From assembly GCA_020351025.1 (NCBI GenBank), contig CP070728.1, forward strand, positions 1,554,321 through 1,607,181: a DNA stretch of 52,861 nt. The letters run 5' to 3'. Numbering within the stretch: the stretch's first letter is position 1; the number at the start of each line of letters is the position of its first letter. The position numbers and the translations under genes are program-made. Under the pieces are notes generated by a model, which worked only from the letters and a program-made list of their open reading frames with translations, had not been told where the DNA came from and made no database searches. The DNA is from Planctomycetota bacterium. GTDB lineage: Bacteria; Planctomycetota; Phycisphaerae; Sedimentisphaerales; Anaerobacaceae. Below, piece by piece: positions 17,843-26,874 of this stretch.

Positions 17843-18191
17843 CTTAACGAATTCTTCAAAGCAATTAGAAGACCAATCACCAGTGCAGATTTCGATTCTA
17901 CCAACAGCAATGATTTCAACGCTTGCCCTGGTAATAATCCCTAACTTGCTCCTTGTTCTTGTTCGGTCCCCGCCCGATAACTAAAAAAGACCGTCCTTAA
18001 ATTACCATCGAACCTAACTATTCTAAAAATTTCGCTTCAGCCGCCTCTCGTCAAATGCTCAAAATCCTTTTCTGCAAGCACAAATCACAATATTTATAGG
18101 ACCTTGTATCTTCTAAACACGCACATTAATTGAACACAACATATTGCCACTTCTAAGTAAAACACACCCTTTTTCAGGCCGATGAAAGGGT
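17843..18191. other. Gap between the minor pilin genes and pilM
   Basis: No gene is seen. Its right end holds an inverted repeat, ACCCTTT (18166-18172) with AAAGGGT (18185-18191), immediately before the ATG at 18192. The pairing would cover the only purine-rich stretch in front of that start codon, so it may gate translation of pilM or mark an upstream transcript end. No clear promoter was found. Confidence 0.35.
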
Positions 18192-19346
18192 ATGCATTTA
18201 GGACCGGACTATAATCATATTGCGAAAACGGTAAAAGCATTTATACGAAATCCCAGAATAGGGATAGGTTCGGTCAAAGGGTTTATGACCTTGGACTGGA
18301 AACGACTGCTTAATCGTCAGGAAATACAAGTCCTCGGCCTTGACATTGGCTCCTCCACAATAAAAATGGTCGAACTCAGCAAAGACCGCTCTCAGTGGTC
18401 AGTTACTGCAGCCGGCATAGTCGACATTGCTGATGGAACAGAAAACAACAATACCAGCAAAGAAATAAACACTATCAGCGCAATCAGCGAATGCCTTCGG
18501 TCAAGCGGGTCTCAAACGCAACTGGTCGTTTGCGGCGTATCCGGCCCAGAAGTGGCGGTGCGCTGTTTTAAGTTCCCTATGTTGCCGCGTGATGAGATAG
18601 AAGGGGCAGTTATGCTTGAAGCCGCACAGGTCTGCCCATTTAACGTTACCGATGGTGTCGTTGATTACCAAGTGATACCAAACGGTGAAAATAATGTCCG
18701 CGGTGTTTTAGTGGCAGCAACAAATAAGCTGATAGAAAGCAAAAGGCACCTTGCCAAGGAAGCTTCTCTTAACAGCATTTTGATGGACGTGGACGGATTG
18801 GCACTTTTGAATTGCTTATCCGAATGCGAGCAAACCAAGGCTAATCGGACAACTACAGCTATTTTGAATGTTGGCAGCTCCTATACAAATTTGGCAATTA
18901 TAGGCGACGATTCTTTACCTTTTATTCGTGATATGACCTATGCCGGTAATGACGTTGTTAAAGAGATTGCAACGGCAAATAGTACTCGCCCGGAAATTAT
19001 AAGCAGAATTCTTAAAGGCCATGAAAATTCAAGTGGTGTTAAATTCGATATCGGCGAAAGTTTAGCTAAGGCCTGCCGGAAGTTAATCGTTGATGTGACC
19101 GACACGTTGCGCTATTACGCAGCTCAGGAAAAATCCGCAGCTGTTGAAAAGGTATTTGTCTGTGGCGGTTTTGCTCTGGTCAAAGGATTCGTAGAACTAT
19201 TGGATAATCACCTTCCCACCAAAGCCGTGTTGTGGAACCCATTTGACAAAATACGCTGCGACGCAGGACAAAACTGTCGAGATATGTTGCAAAAAAATGG
19301 CCCTTTAATGGCCGTAGCAACCGGCCTTGCTATGAGGTCGATCTGA
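18192..19346 (+). CDS. pilM: Pilus assembly actin-like ATPase PilM
   Basis: A cytoplasmic actin-fold protein that binds the N-terminus of PilN and links the motor to the alignment subcomplex. The actin-type phosphate 1 loop is LGLDIGSSTIKMVEL, and a second phosphate loop is seen in AILNVGSSYTNLAII; 'VFVCGGFALVKGF' matches the adenosine motif. The 384-residue length from 18192 includes 31 residues before an alternative ATG at 18285, and family members usually start only a few residues before the first phosphate loop, so 18285 is plausible. The ATG at 18192 has AAAGGG almost touching it, which is poor spacing. pilN starts one base after the pilM stop codon, so the two are tightly coupled. Confidence 0.92.
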   Translation: MHLGPDYNHIAKTVKAFIRNPRIGIGSVKGFMTLDWKRLLNRQEIQVLGLDIGSSTIKMVELSKDRSQWSVTAAGIVDIADGTENNNTSKEINTISAISECLRSSGSQTQLVVCGVSGPEVAVRCFKFPMLPRDEIEGAVMLEAAQVCPFNVTDGVVDYQVIPNGENNVRGVLVAATNKLIESKRHLAKEASLNSILMDVDGLALLNCLSECEQTKANRTTTAILNVGSSYTNLAIIGDDSLPFIRDMTYAGNDVVKEIATANSTRPEIISRILKGHENSSGVKFDIGESLAKACRKLIVDVTDTLRYYAAQEKSAAVEKVFVCGGFALVKGFVELLDNHLPTKAVLWNPFDKIRCDAGQNCRDMLQKNGPLMAVATGLAMRSI

Positions 19347-19347
19347 T

Positions 19348-19989
19348 ATGTTTACGATAGATTTGCTAAAAGGACACGGTATTCCAGTAAAAGGTAGACC
19401 CGAGGGTACTGTCATTACTGTGGCAAGCTTTGCAGTACCCATCATTATTGCAATAGTAATGTTCGGCTTTTATCTGAGTAATAAAATCGTCATATCAGTA
19501 CAAAAGCAGGAAATAGCCAATTACGAAGCAAACATGGGCAAGCTGTCGGCTGCCATAAAGCTCCAGGAATCATTCGAGAAAGAGACAAGTATAATAAATA
19601 ATTGCTTATCAGAAGTTTCGTCCTCTATCAACAGACACACTCAATGGTCGCAGATCTTGGTAATACTGGCAGAAACTATGCCGGATTCGCTGGTTTTAAC
19701 CGGACTTAAGGTAAAACAGGATTCCGTTAGAAAAAAAGTTCCTCAAAAAAACGACCCTAAGAAAATGGTTGACATCAGTGTCCCTGTAAGAACCTTGCAA
19801 ATGAGCGTTAGCGGAAACCCAAGATTTAACTGCGACAAAGCAATCAGGGACTTTAAGGACGGTCTTCGCCTCTCAGATATGCTTGGACCAAAGCTTGAGA
19901 ACATCAAAGTTTCACAGAAAGCTGAGACGCTCAAGGACAAGGACGTCATCTCTTACGAGATAAATTGTATCTTCAAGCCGGTGTTATAA
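19348..19989 (+). CDS. pilN: Pilus assembly protein PilN (GspL C-terminal-like)
   Basis: A 213-residue bitopic inner-membrane protein: a short cytoplasmic N-terminus (MFTIDLLKGHGIPVKGRPEG) of the kind that binds PilM, one membrane helix at about residues 23-45, a coiled-coil region (VQKQEIANYEANMGKLSAAI), and a periplasmic ferredoxin-like domain. It has the usual PilN length and position, one base after pilM and eleven before pilO. Together PilN and PilO form the periplasmic alignment ring that connects platform and secretin. Assignment rests on topology and gene order, because sequence conservation in this family is low. Confidence 0.88.
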   Translation: MFTIDLLKGHGIPVKGRPEGTVITVASFAVPIIIAIVMFGFYLSNKIVISVQKQEIANYEANMGKLSAAIKLQESFEKETSIINNCLSEVSSSINRHTQWSQILVILAETMPDSLVLTGLKVKQDSVRKKVPQKNDPKKMVDISVPVRTLQMSVSGNPRFNCDKAIRDFKDGLRLSDMLGPKLENIKVSQKAETLKDKDVISYEINCIFKPVL

Positions 19990-19999
19990 TAGGTGTTTT

Positions 20000-20569
20000 A
20001 TGAAACCAGTTTATAAAAAATATCTTACGAGAGTTGCCCTAATTTGGGCAGGTAGCTTTATCTTGCTCTGCTGCATTTATATATTTGTGTTAGCACCACA
20101 GAAAAAGACCAAAAATCAAATCGGAAAGCAGCTCGCTCTGAAGAAACAAATATATAACTCAGCATTAGAGATATCTAAAGTGGAAACTAAAATTAAGCTA
20201 AAGGAGCAGCTTGAAACTTTGCAAAACAAATTAGTAGATTTCGTTATCGAACCTGAAAATTCTGCTGATTTGATATTTGACATAAGTCAAATTGCCAATG
20301 AGAAAAAGGTTGATTCGTTCAGTATCAAACCCAGAGAAAAACACAGAAGCTCGGATTTACTTGACTGCGAGCATATAAGCGAGAATTGCATCGATATCAG
20401 CTTTAAGGGCAATTACAATCAATTCGCTACTTTACTAAACAGCTTAGAGAGGCATCGGCCGGTTATCTTTGTAGATGATTTCGTAATCACTCGCTCACAG
20501 GAAAGTTACTCAGACCATCAGGTGAATATGAGCCTGAGCGTTTTCGCCAAGCAACGGCAGGATAGTTAA
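20000..20569 (+). CDS. pilO: Pilus assembly protein PilO (GspM-like)
   Basis: A 189-residue bitopic protein with one membrane helix (about residues 13-33, ending FVLAPQKKTK), a coiled coil (about 45-80), and a periplasmic ferredoxin-like domain containing 'FKGNYNQFATLLNSLERHRP', a typical PilO phrase. It follows pilN at eleven bases and is followed by parA after 45 bases. The start has a weak ribosome-binding site (AGGTG). It forms the heterodimer with PilN and should contact the PilP-like protein encoded at 21429. Confidence 0.88.
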   Translation: MKPVYKKYLTRVALIWAGSFILLCCIYIFVLAPQKKTKNQIGKQLALKKQIYNSALEISKVETKIKLKEQLETLQNKLVDFVIEPENSADLIFDISQIANEKKVDSFSIKPREKHRSSDLLDCEHISENCIDISFKGNYNQFATLLNSLERHRPVIFVDDFVITRSQESYSDHQVNMSLSVFAKQRQDS

Positions 20570-20614
20570 AGAAACACAAGAAATGAATTCAAAGCACTAA
20601 TCTGTGGTAAAAAA

Positions 20615-21442
20615 ATGAGGATAATTGCGATAACAAATCAAAAAGGTGGGTGTGGCAAAACAACTACCGCAGTTAACCTTGCAGCAGCCCTTGCCGAAAA
20701 AGGCAAGAAAGTGCTAATAGTTGACTTCGATCCGCAGGGCCACACCACCCTGGGATTTGGTTACAATCCTGAAACGTTGGATAAAACCATTCATCATGCT
20801 CTTACCAATCCGCAAATTCCAATCACAAAAGTTATACTTAGCACCAATACCGAAGGGCTTAATCTGGCACCAAGCAACGTATTGCTTTCAGGTGCTGAGA
20901 TTGAACTGTCCGGATTAATCGGAAAAGAAGCAATCCTAAGCGAGAAACTCAGAATCGTAAAAGACCAGTATGATATATGTGTCATCGACTGCCCGCCATC
21001 AGCAGGTTTGTTGACTCTCAACGCTCTCGTTGCCAGCACCGATGTCATCGTGCCCGTTCAAGTAAATTACTATGCAATGGAGGGTCTCAAACAGCTGTTC
21101 GAAACTGCGAACGTTATCAGAGCCCACTTCCACCCTTGTAGCGTAAGAATTCTGGGCTTACTTTTGACTTTCGTCGAAGATAGAACCATCTTCTGCAGAC
21201 AGATTCAGCAGCAAATGCGGGAGTTTTTCGGCGATATGGTCTTTCAGACTGTTATTCACAGAACCGTAAGGCTGGCTGAAGCTCCCAGTGCGGGTGAGTC
21301 CATTATGATGTATGCCACTGAAAGCAAAGCCGCCGCTGAATACAGGGCCTTAGCAGATGAGGTACTAAATAGCAGACCATCGACAGAAAAAACAAGGGAT
21401 GAGGAAGCGATGGCTGAGGAGATAAGCAATGTCGAAACATAA
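20615..21442 (+). CDS. ParA/Soj-family ATPase inside the pilus cluster
   Basis: A 275-residue P-loop ATPase of the ParA/MinD class. The deviant Walker A is NQKGGCGKTTT at residues 7-17, with DFDPQGHTT (Walker A') and VIDCPPSAG (Walker B) following, and the C-terminal region (TVRLAEAPSAGESI) is characteristic of Soj-type chromosomal ParA proteins. No parB or parS-like sequence is adjacent. It lies between pilO and the PilP-like gene, overlapping the latter by 14 bases, so it is translated with the pilus genes. That suggests it positions the assembly machine on the membrane or at a pole rather than segregating DNA, in the manner of other dedicated ParA-like positioners (TadZ/CpaE, ParC). The C-terminus has an acidic tail that could bind a partner. 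Confidence 0.9.
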   Translation: MRIIAITNQKGGCGKTTTAVNLAAALAEKGKKVLIVDFDPQGHTTLGFGYNPETLDKTIHHALTNPQIPITKVILSTNTEGLNLAPSNVLLSGAEIELSGLIGKEAILSEKLRIVKDQYDICVIDCPPSAGLLTLNALVASTDVIVPVQVNYYAMEGLKQLFETANVIRAHFHPCSVRILGLLLTFVEDRTIFCRQIQQQMREFFGDMVFQTVIHRTVRLAEAPSAGESIMMYATESKAAAEYRALADEVLNSRPSTEKTRDEEAMAEEISNVET

Positions 21443-22166
21443 GGTAGGGCTGCACAAGAAAGTCACAGCGATCTTTGGGAATGTGACGATCGCAAAAGAC
21501 AGCGACGCACAACAGCCCTCTGATGCGCCTATACCACAGCGCCCTGCCCCGATACCACCTGCTCCAAGCCACATGAGTCCTACAAAGCCGAAACCTAAAG
21601 AGCCCGTACAACCACCCCCGCCACCAAAAGCCACCCCCGCTAAACAACCGAAAGCTGATGTAGCCGTAGAAATTGCAAAGCAAATCCCTTGGCAGCAAAC
21701 CTTGGAGAAGATAAAAAGCAAGCTCTTTGTACCAAAGCCAGGTGTTAGCACTACAAGACAGAAAAAAATGGCGATATTGTTTCCAGTTCTCTCTATCGTC
21801 TTGATTTTTGTGCTCTTTCGAGTCCTTAGCACACCCTCGCGCGGGACAAATCAGCCTCAGGGATTTGAGCCGACAAATTTGGCTGCAGGGTCTAATAACA
21901 AGATTGATTGGCAAATTCCAGACCCCTATCCCATGAGACTTCGCGACCCTATGCAACTCGGCTCCGTAACAATTGCGCAAACCGAAACCGGCAAACTTAC
22001 AGTCAGAGGTATTGTCTATAGCGAGGATAATCCAAGCGCAGTCATTGATGACCAGATAGTACACGAAGGAGATAAAATATTGGACGCAACCATTGTAAAA
22101 ATAAACACAAATAGCGTCGAGTTTGAAATAAACGGCAAAAGATGGACCCAAAAAGTTCAGCGATAA
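21429..22166 (+). CDS. PilP/GspC-like inner-membrane connector
   Basis: A 245-residue protein: a basic N-terminus, a proline-rich linker (about residues 33-75), a single membrane helix (about 114-132), then a periplasmic part ending in a compact beta domain (about 188-243, beginning LTVRGIVYSEDNPSAVID). That domain has the pattern of PilP and GspC homology regions, which bind the secretin N-domains. The long proline-rich cytoplasmic region is unlike typical lipoprotein PilP, so it is a GspC-like arrangement with an extended cytoplasmic arm, perhaps for ParA. The gene overlaps parA by 14 bases and precedes the secretin. The same C-terminal domain recurs in the membrane protein at 31427-32638 (29 of 52 positions identical). 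Confidence 0.8.
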   Translation: MSKHKVGLHKKVTAIFGNVTIAKDSDAQQPSDAPIPQRPAPIPPAPSHMSPTKPKPKEPVQPPPPPKATPAKQPKADVAVEIAKQIPWQQTLEKIKSKLFVPKPGVSTTRQKKMAILFPVLSIVLIFVLFRVLSTPSRGTNQPQGFEPTNLAAGSNNKIDWQIPDPYPMRLRDPMQLGSVTIAQTETGKLTVRGIVYSEDNPSAVIDDQIVHEGDKILDATIVKINTNSVEFEINGKRWTQKVQR

Positions 22167-22232
22167 AAAAGTACCCGGCATGCCAGCATATAAAGAGCAT
22201 TGCCAAAGGGTAAATTCAAGAAAGGAACTACT

Positions 22233-23672
22233 ATGAAAAGCTATAGGAAATCCAGAGTAATAAAATCCTTGGCGATTCTTGTATTTGTCATAGCGGTCTG
22301 CGCTATCACTGCCGCCGAGAACGACGATGAGCCTTTAGATAAAAAGGAGGTTTTGACAACACTTGAGCAGCGAATGCTAAAAAGAATAAGTATCGATTTC
22401 AGAAACACACCCATTGATGATGTCATAAGGATTATGGCCGAGCAAGCCGACGTAGATATCGTCAAAAGTCCCAAGGTTATAGGCAACGTGACTGCTACTC
22501 TCACAGATGTCCCCCTGGAAGAGGCACTAAACAATATCCTTACCTCGCATGGCTACGGGTATGTAGTGGACGAAAACATGATAAGAATAGCGCCAATTGA
22601 GGAAATTGCTCAAAAGGCAGAAATGCTTATCAGCAGAATCTATCGAATTACTTACGCAGATGTTATAGAGATCGAATCGGCGCTTAAAAAATTCATCTCG
22701 GCTCGCGGTTCATTATCCTCCAACCCCGGCACCAGTAATATAATCGTTACCGACGCCGAGAGCAAAATCAAAGCAATAGATACTTTCATCGAAGAAATTG
22801 ATCGCATAACACCCCAGATATTGGTCGAGGCAAGAATCTACGACATAACCAGCAAAGACAAACTCGACCTTGGCGTCGTATGGGAGGCAGGCCAACGCAC
22901 AGGATATGGAGATAGTGGAACAACAGACGTCGGCACAAATCCCACCGATGAAATTAGCCCCTTTATCACAGGCGTCTTTAGTGGTGCGACCGCCAAAACC
23001 TCAGGCACAACAGGCATTTTACGCTTTGGTTGGCTCAATCCAAACCTTGATATAGACGTCCTGTTGAAAGCTCAGCAGAACAAAATCGATGCTAAACTCC
23101 TTGCCAATCCGAGGGTATTAGTGCTTGATAATGAAAAGGCCCAAATCAAGATTATCTCCGAAATACCCTACCAGGAGCTTACCGAATCATCCCAGGGCGG
23201 CACGATAGGAACAACCAGCTTTAAAGAGGTCGGCGTTGAACTTGAGGTCACCCCCCATCTCACCCGTGATGAAATGATTAGATTAGACCTGAAGCCGGTA
23301 TTTAGTGTCAAAGTAGATGATGTAACTTTCACCAGCGCGGGTCTGACTTATCCTCAGCCGGTTGTTGACAAGCGTACAGCTGATACTATATTATTAGTCA
23401 AGAACGGCCAAACCGTTGTCCTGGGCGGCCTGCGAAAGAAAGAGGTTGGCCAGCAGACCAATAAAGTACCTTTGCTTGGTGATTTACCACTGGTTGGTAT
23501 ACTATTTAGATTTGAAGGCGAAGATACAGTTAACAGCGAGCTGGTCGTCTTCATAACTCCCTGGATTATCGAACAGCCCGTTATGTCGGAGATAGAGCAG
23601 CAGCAGTTTGAAGTAACAGAGTTTAGAGGACCAAGGGTTACTCATACCAGAGCTGATAAATTTAATGAATGA
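22233..23672 (+). CDS. pilQ: Secretin PilQ (GspD family)
   Basis: Outer-membrane channel through which the pilus or pseudopilus passes. The 479-residue protein has a signal peptide (about residues 1-27, ending CAITAAEN), an N-domain (ISIDFRNTPIDDVIRIMAEQ) and a KH-like secretin N domain, and the C-terminal secretin barrel with the hallmark VPLLGDLPLVGILF and a closing 'ELVVFITPWII'. The start is placed at 22233 because AAGGA is at good distance; an in-frame TTG at 22200 lacks one. No AMIN domains are present, so it is shorter than proteobacterial PilQ. It is the last gene of the cluster and faces the minus-strand mscS gene. Confidence 0.94.
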   Translation: MKSYRKSRVIKSLAILVFVIAVCAITAAENDDEPLDKKEVLTTLEQRMLKRISIDFRNTPIDDVIRIMAEQADVDIVKSPKVIGNVTATLTDVPLEEALNNILTSHGYGYVVDENMIRIAPIEEIAQKAEMLISRIYRITYADVIEIESALKKFISARGSLSSNPGTSNIIVTDAESKIKAIDTFIEEIDRITPQILVEARIYDITSKDKLDLGVVWEAGQRTGYGDSGTTDVGTNPTDEISPFITGVFSGATAKTSGTTGILRFGWLNPNLDIDVLLKAQQNKIDAKLLANPRVLVLDNEKAQIKIISEIPYQELTESSQGGTIGTTSFKEVGVELEVTPHLTRDEMIRLDLKPVFSVKVDDVTFTSAGLTYPQPVVDKRTADTILLVKNGQTVVLGGLRKKEVGQQTNKVPLLGDLPLVGILFRFEGEDTVNSELVVFITPWIIEQPVMSEIEQQQFEVTEFRGPRVTHTRADKFNE

Positions 23673-23753
23673 CCCCGCTGGTTCTCACCATAGCTCTTTA
23701 TAATCAGCTCTGTAATGACACAGTAACAAGGCCAAACCTGACCATCTGGCGTG

Positions 23754-24890
23754 TTAGTCTTTCTTTACATAAAGCGTCTGGCTGGGAAAGGCAAATTCGA
23801 TTTGTTCGGCCTCAAACCTCTTCATAATTTCCAGGTTCACCCGCTCATTGACTTCGTGGTAGACCCAATAATCTGGCGGCTTTACCCAATAGCTCATATA
23901 AATGTTTAACGACCAATCATTAAAGTCGCTGAAATATACCCGTGGCGGTTTCTGGGGGTCGGTATTTACCTCCGGCACGTTTGTCAAAACCTCCTTGATA
24001 ATCTCGACCGCTCGTTTGGCCTTGCTATGCCCTGATCCGTAGGTTATCGTGATATTCGACGTTCTGCGGATAAACGGACGCCTGCCTACATTTTCCACAA
24101 TCGAATTTGCAATTACACTATTGGGTACTGTTACGAGATGACCATGCAGGGTGCGTACTCGCGTGCTTCTAAAACCAACATCTTCCACTGGACCAAAATG
24201 CTCACCAATTTTCACAAGCTCATCAATCTGAAATGGCCTGTCTGCAAAAATCGTGATTGAACCAAAGAAATTTGCTATCGTATCCTTGGCCGCAAGCGCA
24301 ATTGCAACGCCACCTACACCTGCACTTAATAAAATCGTTCTAATCTCAGCCTCTAAAATGCCATCTGCTATCCACAAAACTGCTATTATTGCAATGGTTA
24401 TCCGCAGCGACTTGCGTATTACCGGCACAAGCATATCGTCCAGTTTTGTCTTTGTCTTGCCGGTCCAAAGCTGCAAGTAATATTCAATAATATCTACCAG
24501 CCGGTATAATGCATAAGCGAATGCGATAGCCGCAACCGCCTGAGCGATTTTTATCCAGTATATTCCAATCGATGGGTTGATGCCTGCGTCCCCGAAGACC
24601 AAAAGCGCCCTGCACACGAACAATCCCAATGCAAATACAGCTACCGATATTGGTTTCGATAAACAGTTGAGAAACAGTGTCACAACGTTAATACCGCGCT
24701 TCTTTTCCCTACGGTCAGCCACGCTTGTGATGAAATACTGGGCTATTCGTCCCGCCGCCACGGCTACTAAAACCACCAGCAAAACAACCACAAAACGCCA
24801 AATCGCATTTCCCTTGATAATTTCATAGTTGATGGTATTTGCCAACCAATCGCCCGAACCTAACAATCTGCTTAATGCCAACCCCGTCAT
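23754..24890 (-). CDS. MscS-family mechanosensitive ion channel
   Basis: A 378-residue inner-membrane protein that opens under membrane tension to release solutes on hypo-osmotic shock. It has about five membrane segments. The last is the pore-lining helix (GVGGVAIALAAKDTIANFFG), followed directly by the MscS beta domain (FQIDELVKIGEHFGPVEDVG, 'TVPNSVIANSIVENV') and an alpha/beta C-terminal domain. The extra N-terminal helices place it with the YnaI/YbdG-type subgroup, longer than the 286-residue E. coli MscS. GGGAG stands just upstream of the start. It converges on pilQ across an 81-base gap and is divergent from the DUF4139 gene. Confidence in family is high. Confidence 0.94.
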   Translation of the reverse strand: MTGLALSRLLGSGDWLANTINYEIIKGNAIWRFVVVLLVVLVAVAAGRIAQYFITSVADRREKKRGINVVTLFLNCLSKPISVAVFALGLFVCRALLVFGDAGINPSIGIYWIKIAQAVAAIAFAYALYRLVDIIEYYLQLWTGKTKTKLDDMLVPVIRKSLRITIAIIAVLWIADGILEAEIRTILLSAGVGGVAIALAAKDTIANFFGSITIFADRPFQIDELVKIGEHFGPVEDVGFRSTRVRTLHGHLVTVPNSVIANSIVENVGRRPFIRRTSNITITYGSGHSKAKRAVEIIKEVLTNVPEVNTDPQKPPRVYFSDFNDWSLNIYMSYWVKPPDYWVYHEVNERVNLEIMKRFEAEQIEFAFPSQTLYVKKD

Positions 24891-24996
24891 ATCTTATCTC
24901 CCTAACCAAAAATAATGTGGTTCTTATCAAACCAACTCTGTCTTTTATATCCTATTACCGGTTGCCTTTCCAGTAGAACTACCATTTTTTGTGTAA

Positions 24997-25015
24997 GTTT
25001 TGCTTTACGCAAAAC
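24997..25015. promoter_or_regulatory. Short perfect inverted repeat upstream of the DUF4139 gene
   Basis: GTTTTGC (24997-25003) and GCAAAAC (25009-25015) pair perfectly across a five-base loop, in the divergent gap between mscS and the DUF4139 gene. No U-tract follows on either strand, so it looks more like a protein-binding site than a terminator. Nothing shows what binds it. Confidence 0.3.
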
Positions 25016-25075
25016 CAATACTATGCGACAATATCTTTCTGAAACATCTAAGGTCAGGACTTAAGGGCAAACAAA

Positions 25076-26494
25076 ATGAAAAAACAAATAACTTTTTTTG
25101 TGCTAGTCTGCACAGTACTCTGCTCAGTCGGTTTCGCCAAACAACACCAACAAGAGGGAGTTGCCTTAACAATCTATAATGACAATTTCGCCGTCGTGAG
25201 AGAGTCGAGGCAAATGTCATTTGAGCAGGGCCTCAATGAAGTAAAGTTTACCGACGTCGCCTCAGCAATTGACCCAACAAGCGTAAACTTCCAATGCCTC
25301 TCGACACCCGGCGTAGTGTCAATTCTCGAACAAAACTACGAATATGACCTTGTCAACACAAGCAGTTTACTCAAACGCTACATAGATAAAAACATAACTA
25401 TTATCCTAAAAGGCAGCGGTGCCGATACAGGCAAGGAACTGACAGGTCAGCTTTTGGCTGCACTGAATGACAATTTAATAATTAAAAGCGAAAGTAACAA
25501 TATCGAAATTTTAGACAAAAACAGCATAGAAGAAATTTCCTTGAAAGAACTGCCTGATGATTTGGTTACTAAGCCCACACTGGTCTGGATTGCAAATGCA
25601 AAAGAAAAAGGTAACCAGCTTTGTCAAGTAACCTATACCACAGGGCAAATAAACTGGCACGCTGACTATTCCGCGCTGCTGAATCCTGATGAAACGAAAA
25701 TCGATTTTAGCGGCTGGGTGACGATTGATAACAAAAGCGGCGCAACCTACAAAAATTCAACTATCAAACTCATTGCCGGCGACGTCAGAAGAATAATTGA
25801 GCCTCAGTGGCGAAGAAGAGAGCAGCTCTATGAATTAGGAGAAGCAGGGGCGAGGGAAGGAGGCTTTGAAGAAAAACCTTTCATGGAATATCATCTTTAC
25901 ACTCTCGCTCGAAAAAGCACCATAAACAACAATCAGGTCAAGCAGATTGAGTTTATCAGCCCGGCTCAGGGTGTTCCCGTGAAAAAGCTGTTTATCTATG
26001 AACGAGGCCAACAACAAATATATGGCCGTGGCTCGCAAAGTGATAAGGTCCAGATAAAACTTGAATTTGAAAATACCAAAGAAAATAATCTCGGCATCGC
26101 CCTGCCGAAAGGCAAGGTTCGCGTTTTCAAAAAAGACCCTGCCGATGGAATGCTGGAGTTTGTAGGTGAAGACAAAATCGACCATACCCCCAGCAAAGAA
26201 AAGTTGCTGCTTTATATAGGAAATGCTTTTGATGTAGTCGCAGAATACACACTTCTTGATAGTAAACACGGCCGGAGAAAGCGAGTCGAGACGCATAAAA
26301 TTGAGCTTCGGAACAGAAAAGATGAAGGCATCACTGTTTTTGTCGACGAGAAATTCCCATCTTATGTCAATTGGTTTATTGACCAGTCAACTCATAAATA
26401 TAAAAAACGAGATGCCCGCACAGCCAGATTTGAAGTAAAAATAAAGGCCGATTCAGTAGCAACCATCCAGTATACTGCCACCCAGACCTGGTAA
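25076..26494 (+). CDS. DUF4139 domain-containing exported protein
   Basis: A 472-residue protein with a clear signal peptide (MKKQITFFVLVCTVLCSVGFAK), so periplasmic or secreted. The N-terminal part (VALTIYNDNFAVVRESRQMS) and the middle part (QINWHADYSALLNPDETKID, then SGWVTIDNKSGATYKNSTIK) are the usual DUF4139 pattern. The C-terminal half includes the family's beta-rich segment (GIALPKGKVRVFKKDPADGM). DUF4139 proteins resemble mucoidy inhibitor A but their biochemical function is unknown; a predicted beta-sandwich role at the cell surface is the usual guess. AAGGGC precedes the start. The downstream gene begins 44 bases later and may be cotranscribed. Confidence 0.9.
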   Translation: MKKQITFFVLVCTVLCSVGFAKQHQQEGVALTIYNDNFAVVRESRQMSFEQGLNEVKFTDVASAIDPTSVNFQCLSTPGVVSILEQNYEYDLVNTSSLLKRYIDKNITIILKGSGADTGKELTGQLLAALNDNLIIKSESNNIEILDKNSIEEISLKELPDDLVTKPTLVWIANAKEKGNQLCQVTYTTGQINWHADYSALLNPDETKIDFSGWVTIDNKSGATYKNSTIKLIAGDVRRIIEPQWRRREQLYELGEAGAREGGFEEKPFMEYHLYTLARKSTINNNQVKQIEFISPAQGVPVKKLFIYERGQQQIYGRGSQSDKVQIKLEFENTKENNLGIALPKGKVRVFKKDPADGMLEFVGEDKIDHTPSKEKLLLYIGNAFDVVAEYTLLDSKHGRRKRVETHKIELRNRKDEGITVFVDEKFPSYVNWFIDQSTHKYKKRDARTARFEVKIKADSVATIQYTATQTW

Positions 26495-26538
26495 ACTACC
26501 TTGGATGATTTGTAACCTCTCTGTTAAGGAGTAATATC

Positions 26539-26847
26539 ATAAAACGCAACTCATTAAATTTCATAGTTGATGTGATTAGCTTTGTCAATCTGCTGGGTTT
26601 GGCATTCACAGGCTTTATTATAAAGTATATTCTGCCACCCGGTACAGGTGGATGCGGGCGGCTCTGCCGGGGCGGCTGTGGGCGAGCGCATATAAAAGAT
26701 TTCTGGTCGATGACCCGACACGAATGGGGTGATATTCATTTCTATCTGGCTGTATTATTTGTCGCCCTGATGGTGGTGCATCTTGTCCTGCACTGGAACT
26801 GGATCAAAAATTACGTCAAGTCACTACTAAGCTTCTCACGAAAATAA
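26539..26847 (+). CDS. DUF4405-like small membrane protein, apparent AUA start
   Basis: About 102 residues with two hydrophobic segments and conserved histidines (RHEWGDIHF, VHLVLHWNW) that resemble haem-ligand positions of b-type cytochromes; DUF4405 proteins are thought to be cytochrome b561-like. Family members begin with a basic stretch followed by 'LNF-VD', and here that stretch (KRNSLNFIVDVISF) is encoded upstream of the first usual start codon, a GTG at 26572. The codon in the start position is ATA at 26539, seven bases after a good TAAGGAG (26525-26531). Either AUA initiates, or the ATG has mutated or been misread and a shorter GTG product is made. The glycine/cysteine-rich segment (GTGGCGRLCRGGCGR) follows the first helix. 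Confidence 0.75.
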   Translation: MKRNSLNFIVDVISFVNLLGLAFTGFIIKYILPPGTGGCGRLCRGGCGRAHIKDFWSMTRHEWGDIHFYLAVLFVALMVVHLVLHWNWIKNYVKSLLSFSRK

Positions 26848-26874
26848 ATCCGATTCAATCAAACGCAATGTGAC

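Noticed and set aside
21303-22181. Minus-strand frame of 292 codons
   Set aside because: Antisense to the PilP-like gene; its Cys/Trp/Arg-rich product reflects the proline-rich coding strand.
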